Of a stretch of DNA of 64,000 nucleotides, positions 30,118 to 39,175 are shown piece after piece. The notes under the pieces are model-generated. The model searched no databases. It worked only from the letters and a program-made list of their open reading frames with translations, and was not told the origin of the DNA. The stretch's first letter is position 1, and each line of letters opens with the position of its first letter. The DNA is taken from assembly GCF_000485905.1 (NCBI RefSeq), contig NC_022664.1, forward strand, positions 992,001-1,056,000. Reading direction: 5' to 3'. A program made the position numbers and the translations under genes. The stretch comes from Spiribacter curvatus (GTDB lineage Bacteria > Pseudomonadota > Gammaproteobacteria > Nitrococcales > Nitrococcaceae).

Positions 30118-31362
30118 CTACGACTCGCGCTTCGGGCCTCCCGCGATGTGGCCGTAGAGGTTGTCCGCGAGGTCTACGCCGGACAGGAGGGCACACTCGT
30201 AGCTCCCCATTCGCGCATCGGTGCTGACGTAGTCGCCGCAGAATGCCACTGCGGAGTCAGGGCAGACGGCTGACGACCGGGGAAGCGGTTCGCCTCTCGG
30301 ATAGGCATTCCCCCAGCGATGCAGCAGTGGGCCGAATGAGTAGCGCGATTTTTCAATGCCGGGCATGCCCGGAATGGCGTCCAGGGCGGACAGCATCTCA
30401 TCGATGATGTCCTCCTCGCGGGTTGCATTGGAGGACGCATGACCGACTCTCGCGGCGCTTGATGACGACCCATGGACACCGGCGTTCTCCACTGCATAGC
30501 GGGTCGTCGAGTGCAGAACGACCGAGCAGCTATTCGACGTGCAGGGCTGTATGGAGATTCTCGATAAGACGCTATCGTTGTTGATCATGCCGTCGCTGAA
30601 CGCCAGGCGCTGCCACTGACCCGCGACATCATCGGTGCAGTAGAACAGAACAGTCACGACCGGCGCTGCCGTCTGCTGTCCGATGACCGACAGCGCATCG
30701 TTCAGATCGGGATCGCCCAATTCCGAGGCCGCGGCGACAAGCGGTGGCTCACCCCCGAACGTGTCCGACCATCGTGGATGGGCGACACCGCTACCGGCGA
30801 CGATCAGCCAGTCTGCGCGGCCGACGATCTCTGCGTTCCTGTCGGACAGACACCACTGCCCGCCGTGCTCACCGCCGCGGGACATCTCTGTGATCATGGT
30901 TGAGTATTCGGTGGCGATGGGCGGCAGCAGTGATTGGTTGCCATCGCGCAGGATGCTGTTCGCGATGTTCGCCATTTCATCATTGTCACCGATGATCAGC
31001 GCCTCACGATCGCTTGCCTCGACGGACGCACGGGTGCCGGTTTGCGCGTCGATGGCACATCGTTTCCCCAAAAACGGTTGGATGGCATCGCCAAGCGATG
31101 GCAGCAGATCCATCCCCTGTTGCGTGGAAATGTCCGCGTAGGGCGTTCCGTGATTGATGTGGAACTCGGGAATCGACCGCGTCTTTCGTGTTGCCGCTCG
31201 ACCACCGGCTCCCCGGCCGATTTCGTAGAGCGTGATGCGGCTGAGATGATCCGGCAGCGTCAGGGCCAGCGATCTCGCGGCCGAGGAACCGGCAATCCCG
31301 TTGCCAATGATCGCGACGCTGACACCATCGGGAGTATCAGGCTCGGACGGGGAATGAGGCAT
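30118..31362 (-). CDS. FAD-dependent NAD(P)-binding oxidoreductase
   Basis: A 414-residue flavoprotein with the N-terminal VSVAIIGNGIAGSSAARSLA Rossmann motif, YEIGRGAGGRAATRK, and a C-terminal FCGDYVSTDARMGSYECALL segment that closes on the FAD. The layout resembles the renalase/protoporphyrinogen-oxidase-like group, as does the gene at 16580-17575, but the two are only distantly alike. The function is unknown. It contains many Ser and Asp residues. The next gene upstream on this strand is a cytochrome b561, 52 nt away, so the two could share a transcript. Confidence 0.75.
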   Translation of the reverse strand: MPHSPSEPDTPDGVSVAIIGNGIAGSSAARSLALTLPDHLSRITLYEIGRGAGGRAATRKTRSIPEFHINHGTPYADISTQQGMDLLPSLGDAIQPFLGKRCAIDAQTGTRASVEASDREALIIGDNDEMANIANSILRDGNQSLLPPIATEYSTMITEMSRGGEHGGQWCLSDRNAEIVGRADWLIVAGSGVAHPRWSDTFGGEPPLVAAASELGDPDLNDALSVIGQQTAAPVVTVLFYCTDDVAGQWQRLAFSDGMINNDSVLSRISIQPCTSNSCSVVLHSTTRYAVENAGVHGSSSSAARVGHASSNATREEDIIDEMLSALDAIPGMPGIEKSRYSFGPLLHRWGNAYPRGEPLPRSSAVCPDSAVAFCGDYVSTDARMGSYECALLSGVDLADNLYGHIAGGPKRES

Positions 31363-31414
31363 AGACAGAGCTCCTTGAATGGATCGCCATCATGATGGCG
31401 GGTGTGCGCTTTGC

Positions 31415-31990
31415 TCAACCCCGCCGAGGTGATCGCAGCAGGCTCATACGGGTCATCACGCCGTCCTTGCGGATGAGCCAGTGATACAGGCCACCCGAGA
31501 TATGCAGGATGAGCAGTCCGATCAGCGCCCAGCCAAGCAGCCCGTGTAACTGGAAAAGGACCGCCGATAACGACTCGTTTTCACCCATTAATGGCGGCAG
31601 CACCCACTGGAAGAAGTTGATCGGGTAGCCGCCGGTGGCCGTTGCCGCCCAGCCCAACACCGGCATTGCAATGAGGCCAATGTAGAGAAGGCCGTGGACA
31701 GCCTCGCTCAGCACCCGCTGCGCCCGATGCTCGATCGGTATCGCGTAATGCGGTCTGCCGTACTTCAATCGCGCAACGATCCGCACCGCCATCAACCCAA
31801 GCAGCAGGACACCGCCGGTTTTATGGAGGACATATAGCGTATTGGTGACACCGGGGCCGAAAACATCAACCGCCCCCTCGAACCCGAGGGTCCCAAGCGT
31901 GCTACCGACCGCAAGCATGGGCAGTACAACCAGCGCCACGCCCCAATGGAGCAGTCGCTGTATAAGCCGATAACGTGGCCAATCAGTCAT
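31415..31990 (-). CDS. Cytochrome b561 family protein
   Basis: A 191-residue inner-membrane di-heme cytochrome b with four transmembrane helices. Candidate heme-ligand histidines are visible in RLLHWGVAL (helix 1), YVLHKTGGVLLL (helix 2), EAVHGLLYIG (helix 3), and LFQLHGLLGW plus LILHISGGLYH (helix 4). The bacterial CybB family oxidises ubiquinol, in E. coli as a superoxide scavenger. I start at MTDWPRYRL (31990). It is 38 nt downstream of the yeiH-like gene and could be the last gene of the sulfonate operon, where an electron-transfer role is imaginable but unproven. Confidence 0.88.
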   Translation of the reverse strand: MTDWPRYRLIQRLLHWGVALVVLPMLAVGSTLGTLGFEGAVDVFGPGVTNTLYVLHKTGGVLLLGLMAVRIVARLKYGRPHYAIPIEHRAQRVLSEAVHGLLYIGLIAMPVLGWAATATGGYPINFFQWVLPPLMGENESLSAVLFQLHGLLGWALIGLLILHISGGLYHWLIRKDGVMTRMSLLRSPRRG

Positions 31991-32028
31991 CGCGCCCCCA
32001 GATAAGCGGCGGTGAGCGAGTGGACGGT

Positions 32029-33087
32029 TCAGCCGGAGACGAGCTGCGTCACCAACGCCGCGCCCATAGCGCCCATAAAAAGCGTCTGAAGCACGATAAC
32101 AGTTATCGGTCGCCAACCGCGCTTGAGCACCTCCCCAATAGAGCTCTGGATGCCGAGGGCCGCCACCGCGGTGATCAGGCAGCCCGTTGACGCGCTGGCC
32201 AGCAGCCCCACTAGCGATCCGGGGATCCAGCCAAGGCTATTGATCAGCACCAGCGCGAGAAAACCGAACAGGAACCAGGGAACCGGCGGGCTCGCGCCAC
32301 CCGGCTCGCCCGCCATGAAATGACGCTTGATCAGCGCCCGGGTTGCGATGGCAAGCGCAATGACAAGCGGGAGCAACATCGCGACCCGCAACAGCTTGAT
32401 CACCGTCGCGATCTCCCCGGAGGACTCGGAGACGCTGAAACCGGCCCCGACGACCTGTGCAACATCATGAATCGTCGCGCCCAGGAATACACCGGCCTGA
32501 ACATCACCCATGCCCATCTGCTGCGCGAAGATCGGATAGACCACCAGTGCAATCGTGCTCAGCGTACTCACACTGACGACAACGATGACGGTATCGAGGT
32601 GGAGCCGGTCATCCCGGGGCAGCGTTGAGGCGATACCGAGCGCAGCTGATGCCCCACAGATACTCACCGACCCGGCGGAAAGGACACTGAACGCCCCCCG
32701 CATTCCGAATAACCGCGAGATGCCATAACCAACGAGGAGTGTCGCCGCCACGACTGAGCAGGTAATGAGTAGCGGCGCAATCCCCAGCGCAGCCAGATCC
32801 CCCAGCGTCAACCGGGCGCCGAGCAACGCGACGCCGACCCGCAGGATCGTTCGAGTGCTAAAGCGAATGCCTTGCTCGAAACTCGGCTCGGCACGTAAGA
32901 AACCGAATGCCATCCCCAGGAGCAACGCAAACAGCATGACGGGCGCTGAATAGTGCGTGGCGAGGAACAAGGCAGCCGTTGCGACCAGCGCACTGACGGC
33001 GACCCCGCGACCAATGCTGCCCACTTGGTGATGGGCAGCGCGGTAGACATCATGGATTGAACGGAAACGGGAGACCGAGTCACTCAT
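32029..33087 (-). CDS. YeiH/TauZ-type putative sulfate/sulfite exporter
   Basis: A 352-residue membrane protein of the UPF0324 (COG2855, YeiH) family with about ten hydrophobic helices; family features include LRVGVALLGARLTLGDL and SVSICGASAALGIAS. Members encoded beside taurine and cysteate degradation genes have been proposed to export the sulfite or sulfate released from sulfonates. Here it overlaps the histidinol-dehydrogenase-like gene by 4 nt (ATGA), so it is coupled to the sulfonate operon. The transported ion is an inference from this context. Confidence 0.85.
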   Translation of the reverse strand: MSDSVSRFRSIHDVYRAAHHQVGSIGRGVAVSALVATAALFLATHYSAPVMLFALLLGMAFGFLRAEPSFEQGIRFSTRTILRVGVALLGARLTLGDLAALGIAPLLITCSVVAATLLVGYGISRLFGMRGAFSVLSAGSVSICGASAALGIASTLPRDDRLHLDTVIVVVSVSTLSTIALVVYPIFAQQMGMGDVQAGVFLGATIHDVAQVVGAGFSVSESSGEIATVIKLLRVAMLLPLVIALAIATRALIKRHFMAGEPGGASPPVPWFLFGFLALVLINSLGWIPGSLVGLLASASTGCLITAVAALGIQSSIGEVLKRGWRPITVIVLQTLFMGAMGAALVTQLVSG

Positions 33088-34406
33088 GCATCGGGGTCCA
33101 TGGCGCCAACCCCCAGGTCAAAGGACTGATCGGGGAAGTATTTCGCCAGCCGGATATCGGCCGTGCGCGCATGGCCCTCCATGCCCTCCAACCGTGATAT
33201 GCGTGCCGTTGTCTGGGCAATGCGCCGCGTCGCCGCCGGCGTCGCTCGCTGCCAGGTCACCGTCTTCATGAATTTGTGCACCGACAGACCGCCAGTGTAG
33301 CGGGCTGCCCCCGAGGTGGGCAGGACGTGATTGGGACCCGCACATTTGTCTCCGAATGCCACTGTTGTTTCTTCGCCCAGAAAGAGTGACCCATAGGTCG
33401 TCAGCCGATCGAGCCACCAGTCGAGATCCCGTGCCTGAACATGTAAATGCTCCGGCGCGAGGCGATCGGACAATCGCGCCAGCTCTTCACGGTCGGAACA
33501 CAGGATGACCTCGGCATAATCCCGCCATGCGGCCGCCGCGCTCTGCCCGTTGAGATCAGGCAGCGAATCGATCTTATCCGGGACCAGCGCCATCACCTTC
33601 TCAGCGATCGAGCGGTCGGTTGTGAGCAGCCAGACCGGGGAGTTGACGCCATGCTCGGCCTGTCCCACCAGATCCCAGGCGACCAGATCGGGATCGGCCT
33701 GATCATCCGCAATCACCAGGCTGTCGGTGGGTCCGGCAAACATGTCGATACCGTATTCGCCATACAGCGTGCGTTTCGCTTCGGCAACGTATTGATTGCC
33801 GGGCCCAACAAGGATATCCGCCGATTGATTCCCGAACAGACCATTCGCCATCGCTGCGACACCCTGCACGCCTCCCAGGTTGAGGATGTCATCAACGCCG
33901 CACAGATCCATGGTGAATACAATCGCGGCCGGAATCCCCTCACCCGGTCGCGGTGGCGAGCAGGCGACCACCTGCCCGACGCCGGCGACCTTAGCGGTGG
34001 TGATGGTCATGATCGCACTCGCGATGTGGCTGTATCGCCCACCCGGCACGTAGCACCCGGCCGCCGCAACTGGAATCTGCTTCTGACCGGCACGCAGACC
34101 CGGAATAACCTCGGTCTCGCAGTTCTGCACCGTCTCAAGCTGCGCCTCGGCAAAGCGGCGGATATTAGCATGAGCAAAGCGGATTTCGTCCTTGAGTGAT
34201 TCCGGCAGGGAATCGGCCGCGGCCTGGCGCGCTTCGTCGCTCAGGCGTATGTCCCCTTCCCACTGATCGAGCTGACGGGCGTACTTCTGAACGACTGGCT
34301 CACCGCCTTCGCGGATCTCATTGAGCATCCGCTCGACGGTATCGCGGACATCACTGCCACCGGTATGCGCGTTTTTCGATGCTTTTTTCAGGTATTCGAT
34401 TGTCAT
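33084..34406 (-). CDS. Histidinol dehydrogenase-like sulfonate dehydrogenase (HpsN type)
   Basis: A 440-residue HisD-family enzyme. The catalytic set is intact: zinc ligands in VGQAEHGVNS, Asp in FGDKCAGPNHVLPTSGAARY, His in GMEGHARTADIRL, and the Glu-His base in APEHLHVQARD. No other his gene is nearby, and the gene is locked between tauC and a sulfur-anion exporter, so a role in histidine synthesis is unlikely. The HisD family includes HpsN, which oxidises dihydroxypropane-sulfonate to sulfolactate. HisD oxidises an amino alcohol to an amino acid, so oxidation of cysteinolic acid to cysteate is another option. I start at MTIEYLKKASK; the open frame upstream lies in tauC. Confidence 0.85.
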   Translation of the reverse strand: MTIEYLKKASKNAHTGGSDVRDTVERMLNEIREGGEPVVQKYARQLDQWEGDIRLSDEARQAAADSLPESLKDEIRFAHANIRRFAEAQLETVQNCETEVIPGLRAGQKQIPVAAAGCYVPGGRYSHIASAIMTITTAKVAGVGQVVACSPPRPGEGIPAAIVFTMDLCGVDDILNLGGVQGVAAMANGLFGNQSADILVGPGNQYVAEAKRTLYGEYGIDMFAGPTDSLVIADDQADPDLVAWDLVGQAEHGVNSPVWLLTTDRSIAEKVMALVPDKIDSLPDLNGQSAAAAWRDYAEVILCSDREELARLSDRLAPEHLHVQARDLDWWLDRLTTYGSLFLGEETTVAFGDKCAGPNHVLPTSGAARYTGGLSVHKFMKTVTWQRATPAATRRIAQTTARISRLEGMEGHARTADIRLAKYFPDQSFDLGVGAMDPDA

Positions 34407-34420
34407 CCAACTACTCGCTA

Positions 34421-35320
34421 TTACATCCGCCCTTTCCAGGGCACTAGTTTCTTTTCGGTCATCCGCATCGTTGTATCGAACAGGTAGGCAATCGCCGCGA
34501 TCACCACAATCCCCATAATGACCGTCGAGGTCTGCAGGAACTGACTGGCGGATAGCACCATATAGCCAAGCCCCTCGGTTGCCGCCACCATTTCCGCAGC
34601 CACGAGGGTTGTCCAACCGAAACCGACACCAATGCGCATTGAGGTGAGGATCTCCGGTAACGCGGAGGGCAGGATGACGTAGCGCATGACCTGCCAGCGA
34701 CTGGCGCCGAACGAATAGGCGGCGTGGATCTGTTCAATCGCCGCCGAGCGCACACCGGCGCGAGCACCCAGCGTGACCGGGGCAAAAATGGAGAGGAAGA
34801 TCAGTAACACCTTGGAGGTTTCGCCGATGCCAAACCAGATGATCATCAACGGCAGATACGCCAGCGGCGGGATCGGCCGGTAGAACTCGATCGGCGGGTC
34901 GAATATCCCCCGCACCAGCGGACTCATGCCCATGGCAAGACCGAGCGGAATCCCGATCGCGCACGCCAGTGCGAACGCACCAAAGACACGAGCGGTTGAT
35001 ATTGCGACGTGATGCACGAAGGCGGTATTCGTAAAGCCTTGATCGATGATCTCGAAGAACTTGGCCACCGTGGCCTGGGGTGAGGGCATGAACAGCGGCT
35101 CTACCCAGCCAAGCGTTGTGACCATCCACCAGAAGAACAGGAACGTCATCACCGACCCAATGGACAGCCACAGTGTCTCGCCCTGACCGGGCACGCCGTA
35201 GGTCTCACCGGGCCGTGTCGCCCGACTGCGCATCAGGCGGGATAAAAAACCGCTTCTAGCGGCGGGGGGAGTGACTCGGAAGTCGGTCTCCGATTGGGTT
35301 CTCTGGGAATCGTCCATCAT
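34421..35320 (-). CDS. tauC: Taurine/sulfonate ABC transporter permease
   Basis: A 299-residue binding-protein-dependent permease with six predicted membrane helices and the EAA-type loop YSFGASRWQVMRYVILPSAL. The segment FYRPIPPLAYLPLMIIWFGI is typical of the nitrate/sulfonate/taurine (SsuC/TauC) group. A hydrophilic N-terminal extension of ~45 residues precedes helix 1. Two adjacent ATGs (35320, 35317) overlap the tauB stop. Expected to form a homodimer with two TauB subunits in the inner membrane. Confidence 0.92.
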   Translation of the reverse strand: MMDDSQRTQSETDFRVTPPAARSGFLSRLMRSRATRPGETYGVPGQGETLWLSIGSVMTFLFFWWMVTTLGWVEPLFMPSPQATVAKFFEIIDQGFTNTAFVHHVAISTARVFGAFALACAIGIPLGLAMGMSPLVRGIFDPPIEFYRPIPPLAYLPLMIIWFGIGETSKVLLIFLSIFAPVTLGARAGVRSAAIEQIHAAYSFGASRWQVMRYVILPSALPEILTSMRIGVGFGWTTLVAAEMVAATEGLGYMVLSASQFLQTSTVIMGIVVIAAIAYLFDTTMRMTEKKLVPWKGRM

Positions 35321-36108
35321 GAAACGGCCTCTTCCTGGTCCGCGAAAACAATCTCCAGAACCTTCTCACGAAGGTCGATGAATTCCTGGGACGCCTTGAC
35401 GTCGCGGGCGCTCTGCCCGGCGAGAAACCGACGTGAGAACGGCATGTCGAAACGGTAGGTGATTCGACCGGGACGCGGTGACATGACAATCAACTTGGTG
35501 CCCATGAAAATCGCCTCCTCGACCGAGTGAGTGATGAGGAATACCGATTTATGGGTATCGTTCCAGACCCGGAGGATCAGCTCCTGCGCTTTCTCACGCG
35601 TCAGCGCGTCGAGCGCGCCGAGCGGCTCGTCCATCAGCAGTATCTTGGGGTCACAGGCCAATGCGCGGGCAATACCGACGCGCTGTTGCATGCCGCCCGA
35701 GAGCTTATAGACCGGTGATTCGATGAATTCTGTCAATCCGAGGAGCTTGATGAATTCAAGCGCGGCCTCGTTGCGCGTCTTCTCGTCGTATCCCTGTAGC
35801 TTGAGTCCGAACGCAACATTGTCGATAACGTTGAGCCACGGCAGCAGGGCGTGTTTCTGGAAGACGACGGAACGATCCGCTCCAGGGCCCGATATCGGGT
35901 CGCCGTCCAATAGCACCTCACCCGCTGTTGGTGCCAGAAAGCCCGCAATCACATTAAGCAGCGTGGATTTCCCGCATCCGGATGAACCGAGCGCCACGAC
36001 GAAGTCATCATTCTCCATCGTGAGATCCACATCCTTGAGCGCCTCTACCGGTGCGTTACCGTCGCTCGCGGGGTAAACGATGGAAGCATTTCTGATATCC
36101 AGTCCCAT
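35317..36108 (-). CDS. tauB: Taurine/sulfonate ABC transporter ATPase
   Basis: The 263-residue ATPase carries Walker A GSSGCGKSTL, Q-loop VVFQKHALLPWL, signature KLSGGMQQRVGIARAL, Walker B KILLMDEPLGALDAL and the H-loop ITHSVEEAIF. The HALLPWLNV and PRPGRI stretches are typical of the TauB/SsuB group. It follows tauA after a 63-nt gap that holds a strong stem-loop, and overlaps tauC. Confidence 0.93.
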   Translation of the reverse strand: MGLDIRNASIVYPASDGNAPVEALKDVDLTMENDDFVVALGSSGCGKSTLLNVIAGFLAPTAGEVLLDGDPISGPGADRSVVFQKHALLPWLNVIDNVAFGLKLQGYDEKTRNEAALEFIKLLGLTEFIESPVYKLSGGMQQRVGIARALACDPKILLMDEPLGALDALTREKAQELILRVWNDTHKSVFLITHSVEEAIFMGTKLIVMSPRPGRITYRFDMPFSRRFLAGQSARDVKASQEFIDLREKVLEIVFADQEEAVS

Positions 36109-36131
36109 GCAGTCATCCTTCTTTTTCGAGC

Positions 36132-36164
36132 CATCGGGCCGACATCAACCATGCCGGCCCGATG
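36132..36164 (-). promoter_or_regulatory. Intercistronic stem-loop after tauA
   Basis: A perfect 10-bp inverted repeat (CATCGGGCCG/CGGCCCGATG) with a 13-nt loop lies 7 nt after the tauA stop and 23 nt before the tauB start. No T run follows in the direction of transcription. Such hairpins commonly protect or limit transcripts behind binding-protein genes so the binding protein is made in excess. Confidence 0.7.
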
Positions 36165-36171
36165 CAACGAC

Positions 36172-37161
36172 TTATTCCAGAACGTCGTTTACGATGCTGA
36201 GATTGACGAAGGGCGAGTAGTCGGCACGGGCTCCATCAATTCGTCCCGCCGCCGAGAGGAATTCCGATGTCCCCTGCAGCGTTCCCGCGGCACTACCCAG
36301 CCATGTATCGGTCGCCTGCTCCTCGAGCGGTAGGAATACGAACCCCTCGAGAATGCCAGGGATCTGCTCAGGCGCCGCTCCCGTCAACGAGGAAATGGTC
36401 TGAACGGACTGACTCTCCGGGGTGAAAGAGGATGGATCGGAGTAGTACGCCGAATTGGCCTCATTCATCGTCGCTGCGAATGCAGCCATGCTCTCGGCGT
36501 TATCGGCGGCAAACCCGGAGTCGACGACCCAGCCATCAAACGTCGGGTTGCCCCATTCAGCCGTCTGATCGGCACCGACAAGCAACTCGCCGCTTTCACG
36601 GATCTGGCTCTGGACCGGCTGCCAGATGAAAGCTGCGTCAACGGCGTCCTGCTCCCACGCCGCAGCGATCTGATCCGGCGGCATATTGATGATGTTGACA
36701 TCACTCTCGTCAATGCCGGCCTCGTTCAGCGCTCCCATCAGGGAGAAATGCGCGGTTGAGCCGACCGGCACGGCAACCCGCTGGCCCTGTAGGTCGGCGA
36801 GGTTCTCGATGCCGGTGCCATCGCGAACAATCAGGCTCTCAGCCTCTCCAATGACCTGCGCCATCATGAAAAGCTGTACATCCACGCCCTGGCTGGCGGC
36901 AATCGCCAGGGGCGCTGACCCGAGTTCAGAGATCTGGACATCTCCTGAGGCCAGTGCAGCGATTACATCGGTGCCCGAGCCAAATTCCCGCCATTCGATA
37001 TCCCAACCCGTCGCATCAGCGAACGCCGCATCGGCACGGGCCACCTGCATGGGGGTCGGATTGCCGAAGTGACCGATGGTCACGGTTTCAGCCGCTGCAA
37101 CGCCAGCGGCAACGGAAAGGGCCATCCCGGTGAAAACTGAATGTCTTACTCGCATCATCAT
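36172..37161 (-). CDS. tauA: Taurine/sulfonate ABC transporter substrate-binding protein
   Basis: A 329-residue periplasmic binding protein with a Sec signal peptide (cleavage near GVAAAE). The mature part follows TauA closely: TIGHFGNPTPMQVARADAAF, EFGSGTDVIAALASGDVQI, LGSAPLAIAASQGVDV, GQRVAVPVGSTAHFSLMGAL and PPDQIAAAWEQDAVDAAFIW. The protein is acidic. The exact ligand (taurine, cysteate, cysteinolate or another sulfonate) cannot be read from sequence. A GGGAGAAG site precedes the first of three ATGs, and the start overlaps the racemase stop by 4 nt. Confidence 0.92.
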   Translation of the reverse strand: MMMRVRHSVFTGMALSVAAGVAAAETVTIGHFGNPTPMQVARADAAFADATGWDIEWREFGSGTDVIAALASGDVQISELGSAPLAIAASQGVDVQLFMMAQVIGEAESLIVRDGTGIENLADLQGQRVAVPVGSTAHFSLMGALNEAGIDESDVNIINMPPDQIAAAWEQDAVDAAFIWQPVQSQIRESGELLVGADQTAEWGNPTFDGWVVDSGFAADNAESMAAFAATMNEANSAYYSDPSSFTPESQSVQTISSLTGAAPEQIPGILEGFVFLPLEEQATDTWLGSAAGTLQGTSEFLSAAGRIDGARADYSPFVNLSIVNDVLE

Positions 37162-37949
37162 TGGGCTTCTCCCGTCGATTGATTATCTGCATCCGAAACG
37201 TGCGGATGTTCTGAGACTGGCGGTTCGTTATTGGCCGCCATTGGCTCATTCGCGTCTCCACGGAACGCGAATTCGACGACGCCCTCGACCAGACAGTCGA
37301 GCGCATCAAATGCAGTGACACGGGGAGAGACCGCATCAGCAATAAGCGAGAATTCGGTACAGGCAATGAGCTGGGTGACTGCACCCGCCTCGAGCAGCGA
37401 CTCGGACAGTGCCTGGAATGCGGCGCGTGATGAGGGTGTTGGTCCGTCCGCCTTCACCGACTTGATGACATTCAGCAGCGCCTCACGATCATCGGGGTAG
37501 ACGGGCGTTAGACCGCGCTCACGCAATGGGCCCTCGTAGAGCGCGATCGTCTCCACCGCCGGCGAGGCCAGGATCCCCACTTTTCCGCCCGCGCCCACGA
37601 GCTCACTGGCATGCGCGGCGGCAAGCGCCACCATATCGAGGAAAGGCACATCCACCGCGCGACGGATCGCCACCGCATATCGATGCGCCGTATTACAGGG
37701 CATGGCCAGCGCGGTGGCTCCTGCCTGCTGGAGTCGTTGCGCCGTCACTGCGAGCACCGGCGCCGGATCATCACCATGACCCTCGATCAGATGGGCGATA
37801 CGTGAGGGGACCTGCGGATTCTGATCGACGATCAACGGAACATGACCGGCATCGTCGCGGGAAGGTACGGCGTCAATAAGGCGTTGCATGAACAACACCG
37901 TCGCCGCCGGTCCCATGCCACCCAGAATGCCGATGCGCCGCGGGATCAT
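37158..37949 (-). CDS. Aspartate/glutamate racemase family protein
   Basis: A 263-residue cofactor-independent amino-acid racemase. It starts RRIGILGGMGPAATVLFM and has both catalytic cysteines of the two-base mechanism: Cys85 in AMPCNTAH and Cys197 in LIACTEFS. A polar, acidic tail of ~35 residues after the catalytic domain is extra relative to E. coli YgeA. Cysteate is the sulfonate analogue of aspartate, so in this operon a D/L-cysteate racemase is a natural reading; it is inferred, not shown. It overlaps both neighbours by 4 nt. Confidence 0.85.
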   Translation of the reverse strand: MIPRRIGILGGMGPAATVLFMQRLIDAVPSRDDAGHVPLIVDQNPQVPSRIAHLIEGHGDDPAPVLAVTAQRLQQAGATALAMPCNTAHRYAVAIRRAVDVPFLDMVALAAAHASELVGAGGKVGILASPAVETIALYEGPLRERGLTPVYPDDREALLNVIKSVKADGPTPSSRAAFQALSESLLEAGAVTQLIACTEFSLIADAVSPRVTAFDALDCLVEGVVEFAFRGDANEPMAANNEPPVSEHPHVSDADNQSTGEAQ

Positions 37950-39175
37950 GACAACGCCCCCGCGAAGGGTAGACGCTCGACCGCGGCCCGGATGTGCGCT
38001 GCAATCAGGTCACAGTCATCGTCATCGAGCGTCAGCGGCAGACGCAGGTCGATCAAACCATCGAGCACATTACGCGTCTGCGGCAGCAACTGCGGCGGCA
38101 GATATGCCCAGCTATCGTAATTCGAGGTATAGCCCACCGGTTCACTGGCTCCGAACCACTTGAGGGCAACGCCGCGTTCAGCCGCATCACTGACCAAGGC
38201 CTCGCCCTGCGCCGCGGTCATACCCGGAACCGCGAACCGAAGCGACGAGCCGACATAGCCCTCTTGTGGCGCGCGCCGCGGCAGGTGAATGCGGGCTGAC
38301 TGCGCGATGCCCGTGGCAATCCGATCGTGGATCCGGTTCCAGCGACGGATGTTGGACTCGAGCCTCGGCAGCTGCGGTCGCAGCATGGCGGCCCTGACAT
38401 TGTCCATGCGAGCCGACATGTTCGGCGTGCTCAGGCGTACGTCGTTGAAGACCGCCAGTGGAGGCCTCGCGCCGTGGCGCTCGTAGAGCATATAGGCGCC
38501 GGATAGCAGAATGGCGCGCGCCATGAACTCGGGATCGGCGCTGGTCAACAATCCACCTTCACCCGAGTTGAGGTGTTTGTAACTCTGTGTCGAAAAACAC
38601 CCTGCCCGACCAAAATTCCCGGAACGGATTCCCCGCCACGTCGCACCCATGGTGTGCGCACAATCCTCTATCACTGTGAGCCCGGCCTCATCCGCGAGCT
38701 GCATCAACGCGTCCATATCGCACTGATGCCCACGCATGTGAGAGAGCATCAGGACCTTCGCCTGATCAGCCTTCCGCGCCAGGTCATCCAGATCGATGAC
38801 CAGGTCTTCATTGATCTCCACGAGCCGCGCCTCGGCGCCGACTGCCGCAATCGCACCGGGGACCGGGGCAAGCGTGAAGGCATTGGCCAGGACGGGATCA
38901 CCCGGCCGGACCCCGGCTGCCCGTAGTGCGATCTGAAGCGCCTGTCCACCGGAAGCGAGTGCCAGGCAGTAAGGTCTGCCCTGCCAGTCGGCATACTCCC
39001 GCTCGAGGGCTGAAGCTTCCGATTCCTCGCCCGGGACGGGCTCGTAGCGATGGAGCCGGCCCGATTCGAGCACCGCATTGACCGCGTCGATCGCTTCCTG
39101 TGGCAGTGGTTCCTGACGGGTCAGATCGCCGGTAAAACGTGGCAATGCAGGCATGGGAGCGTCAGTCGATGACAT
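37946..39175 (-). CDS. DegT/DnrJ/EryC1/StrS family aminotransferase
   Basis: A ~409-residue fold-I PLP enzyme with [37 protein letters not shown], the cofactor Asp in [13 protein letters not shown], and the PLP lysine in [16 protein letters not shown]. Most relatives aminate nucleotide or keto sugars, but no sugar-modifying or polysaccharide gene lies near; all neighbours are sulfonate genes. A sulfonate keto/amino intermediate (for example sulfopyruvate or sulfoacetaldehyde) is a possible substrate. I start at [14 protein letters not shown] (39175), overlapping cuyA by 14 nt; a second ATG is at 39154. The open frame upstream lies in cuyA. Confidence 0.82.
   Translation of the reverse strand: MSSTDAPMPALPRFTGDLTRQEPLPQEAIDAVNAVLESGRLHRYEPVPGEESEASALEREYADWQGRPYCLALASGGQALQIALRAAGVRPGDPVLANAFTLAPVPGAIAAVGAEARLVEINEDLVIDLDDLARKADQAKVLMLSHMRGHQCDMDALMQLADEAGLTVIEDCAHTMGATWRGIRSGNFGRAGCFSTQSYKHLNSGEGGLLTSADPEFMARAILLSGAYMLYERHGARPPLAVFNDVRLSTPNMSARMDNVRAAMLRPQLPRLESNIRRWNRIHDRIATGIAQSARIHLPRRAPQEGYVGSSLRFAVPGMTAAQGEALVSDAAERGVALKWFGASEPVGYTSNYDSWAYLPPQLLPQTRNVLDGLIDLRLPLTLDDDDCDLIAAHIRAAVERLPFAGALS

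Noticed and set aside
29110-30273. 387-codon plus-strand open frame
   Set aside because: It runs antisense through the zinc-ribbon gene, the DJ-1 gene and the end of an FAD oxidoreductase, all with strong family motifs; a typical GC-rich shadow frame.
33084-34406. True hisD of the histidine pathway
   Set aside because: All zinc and catalytic residues are present, but no other his gene is near and the gene is translationally coupled to a sulfur-anion exporter and lies directly behind the taurine-type importer, so a sulfonate role is more likely. It remains possible.
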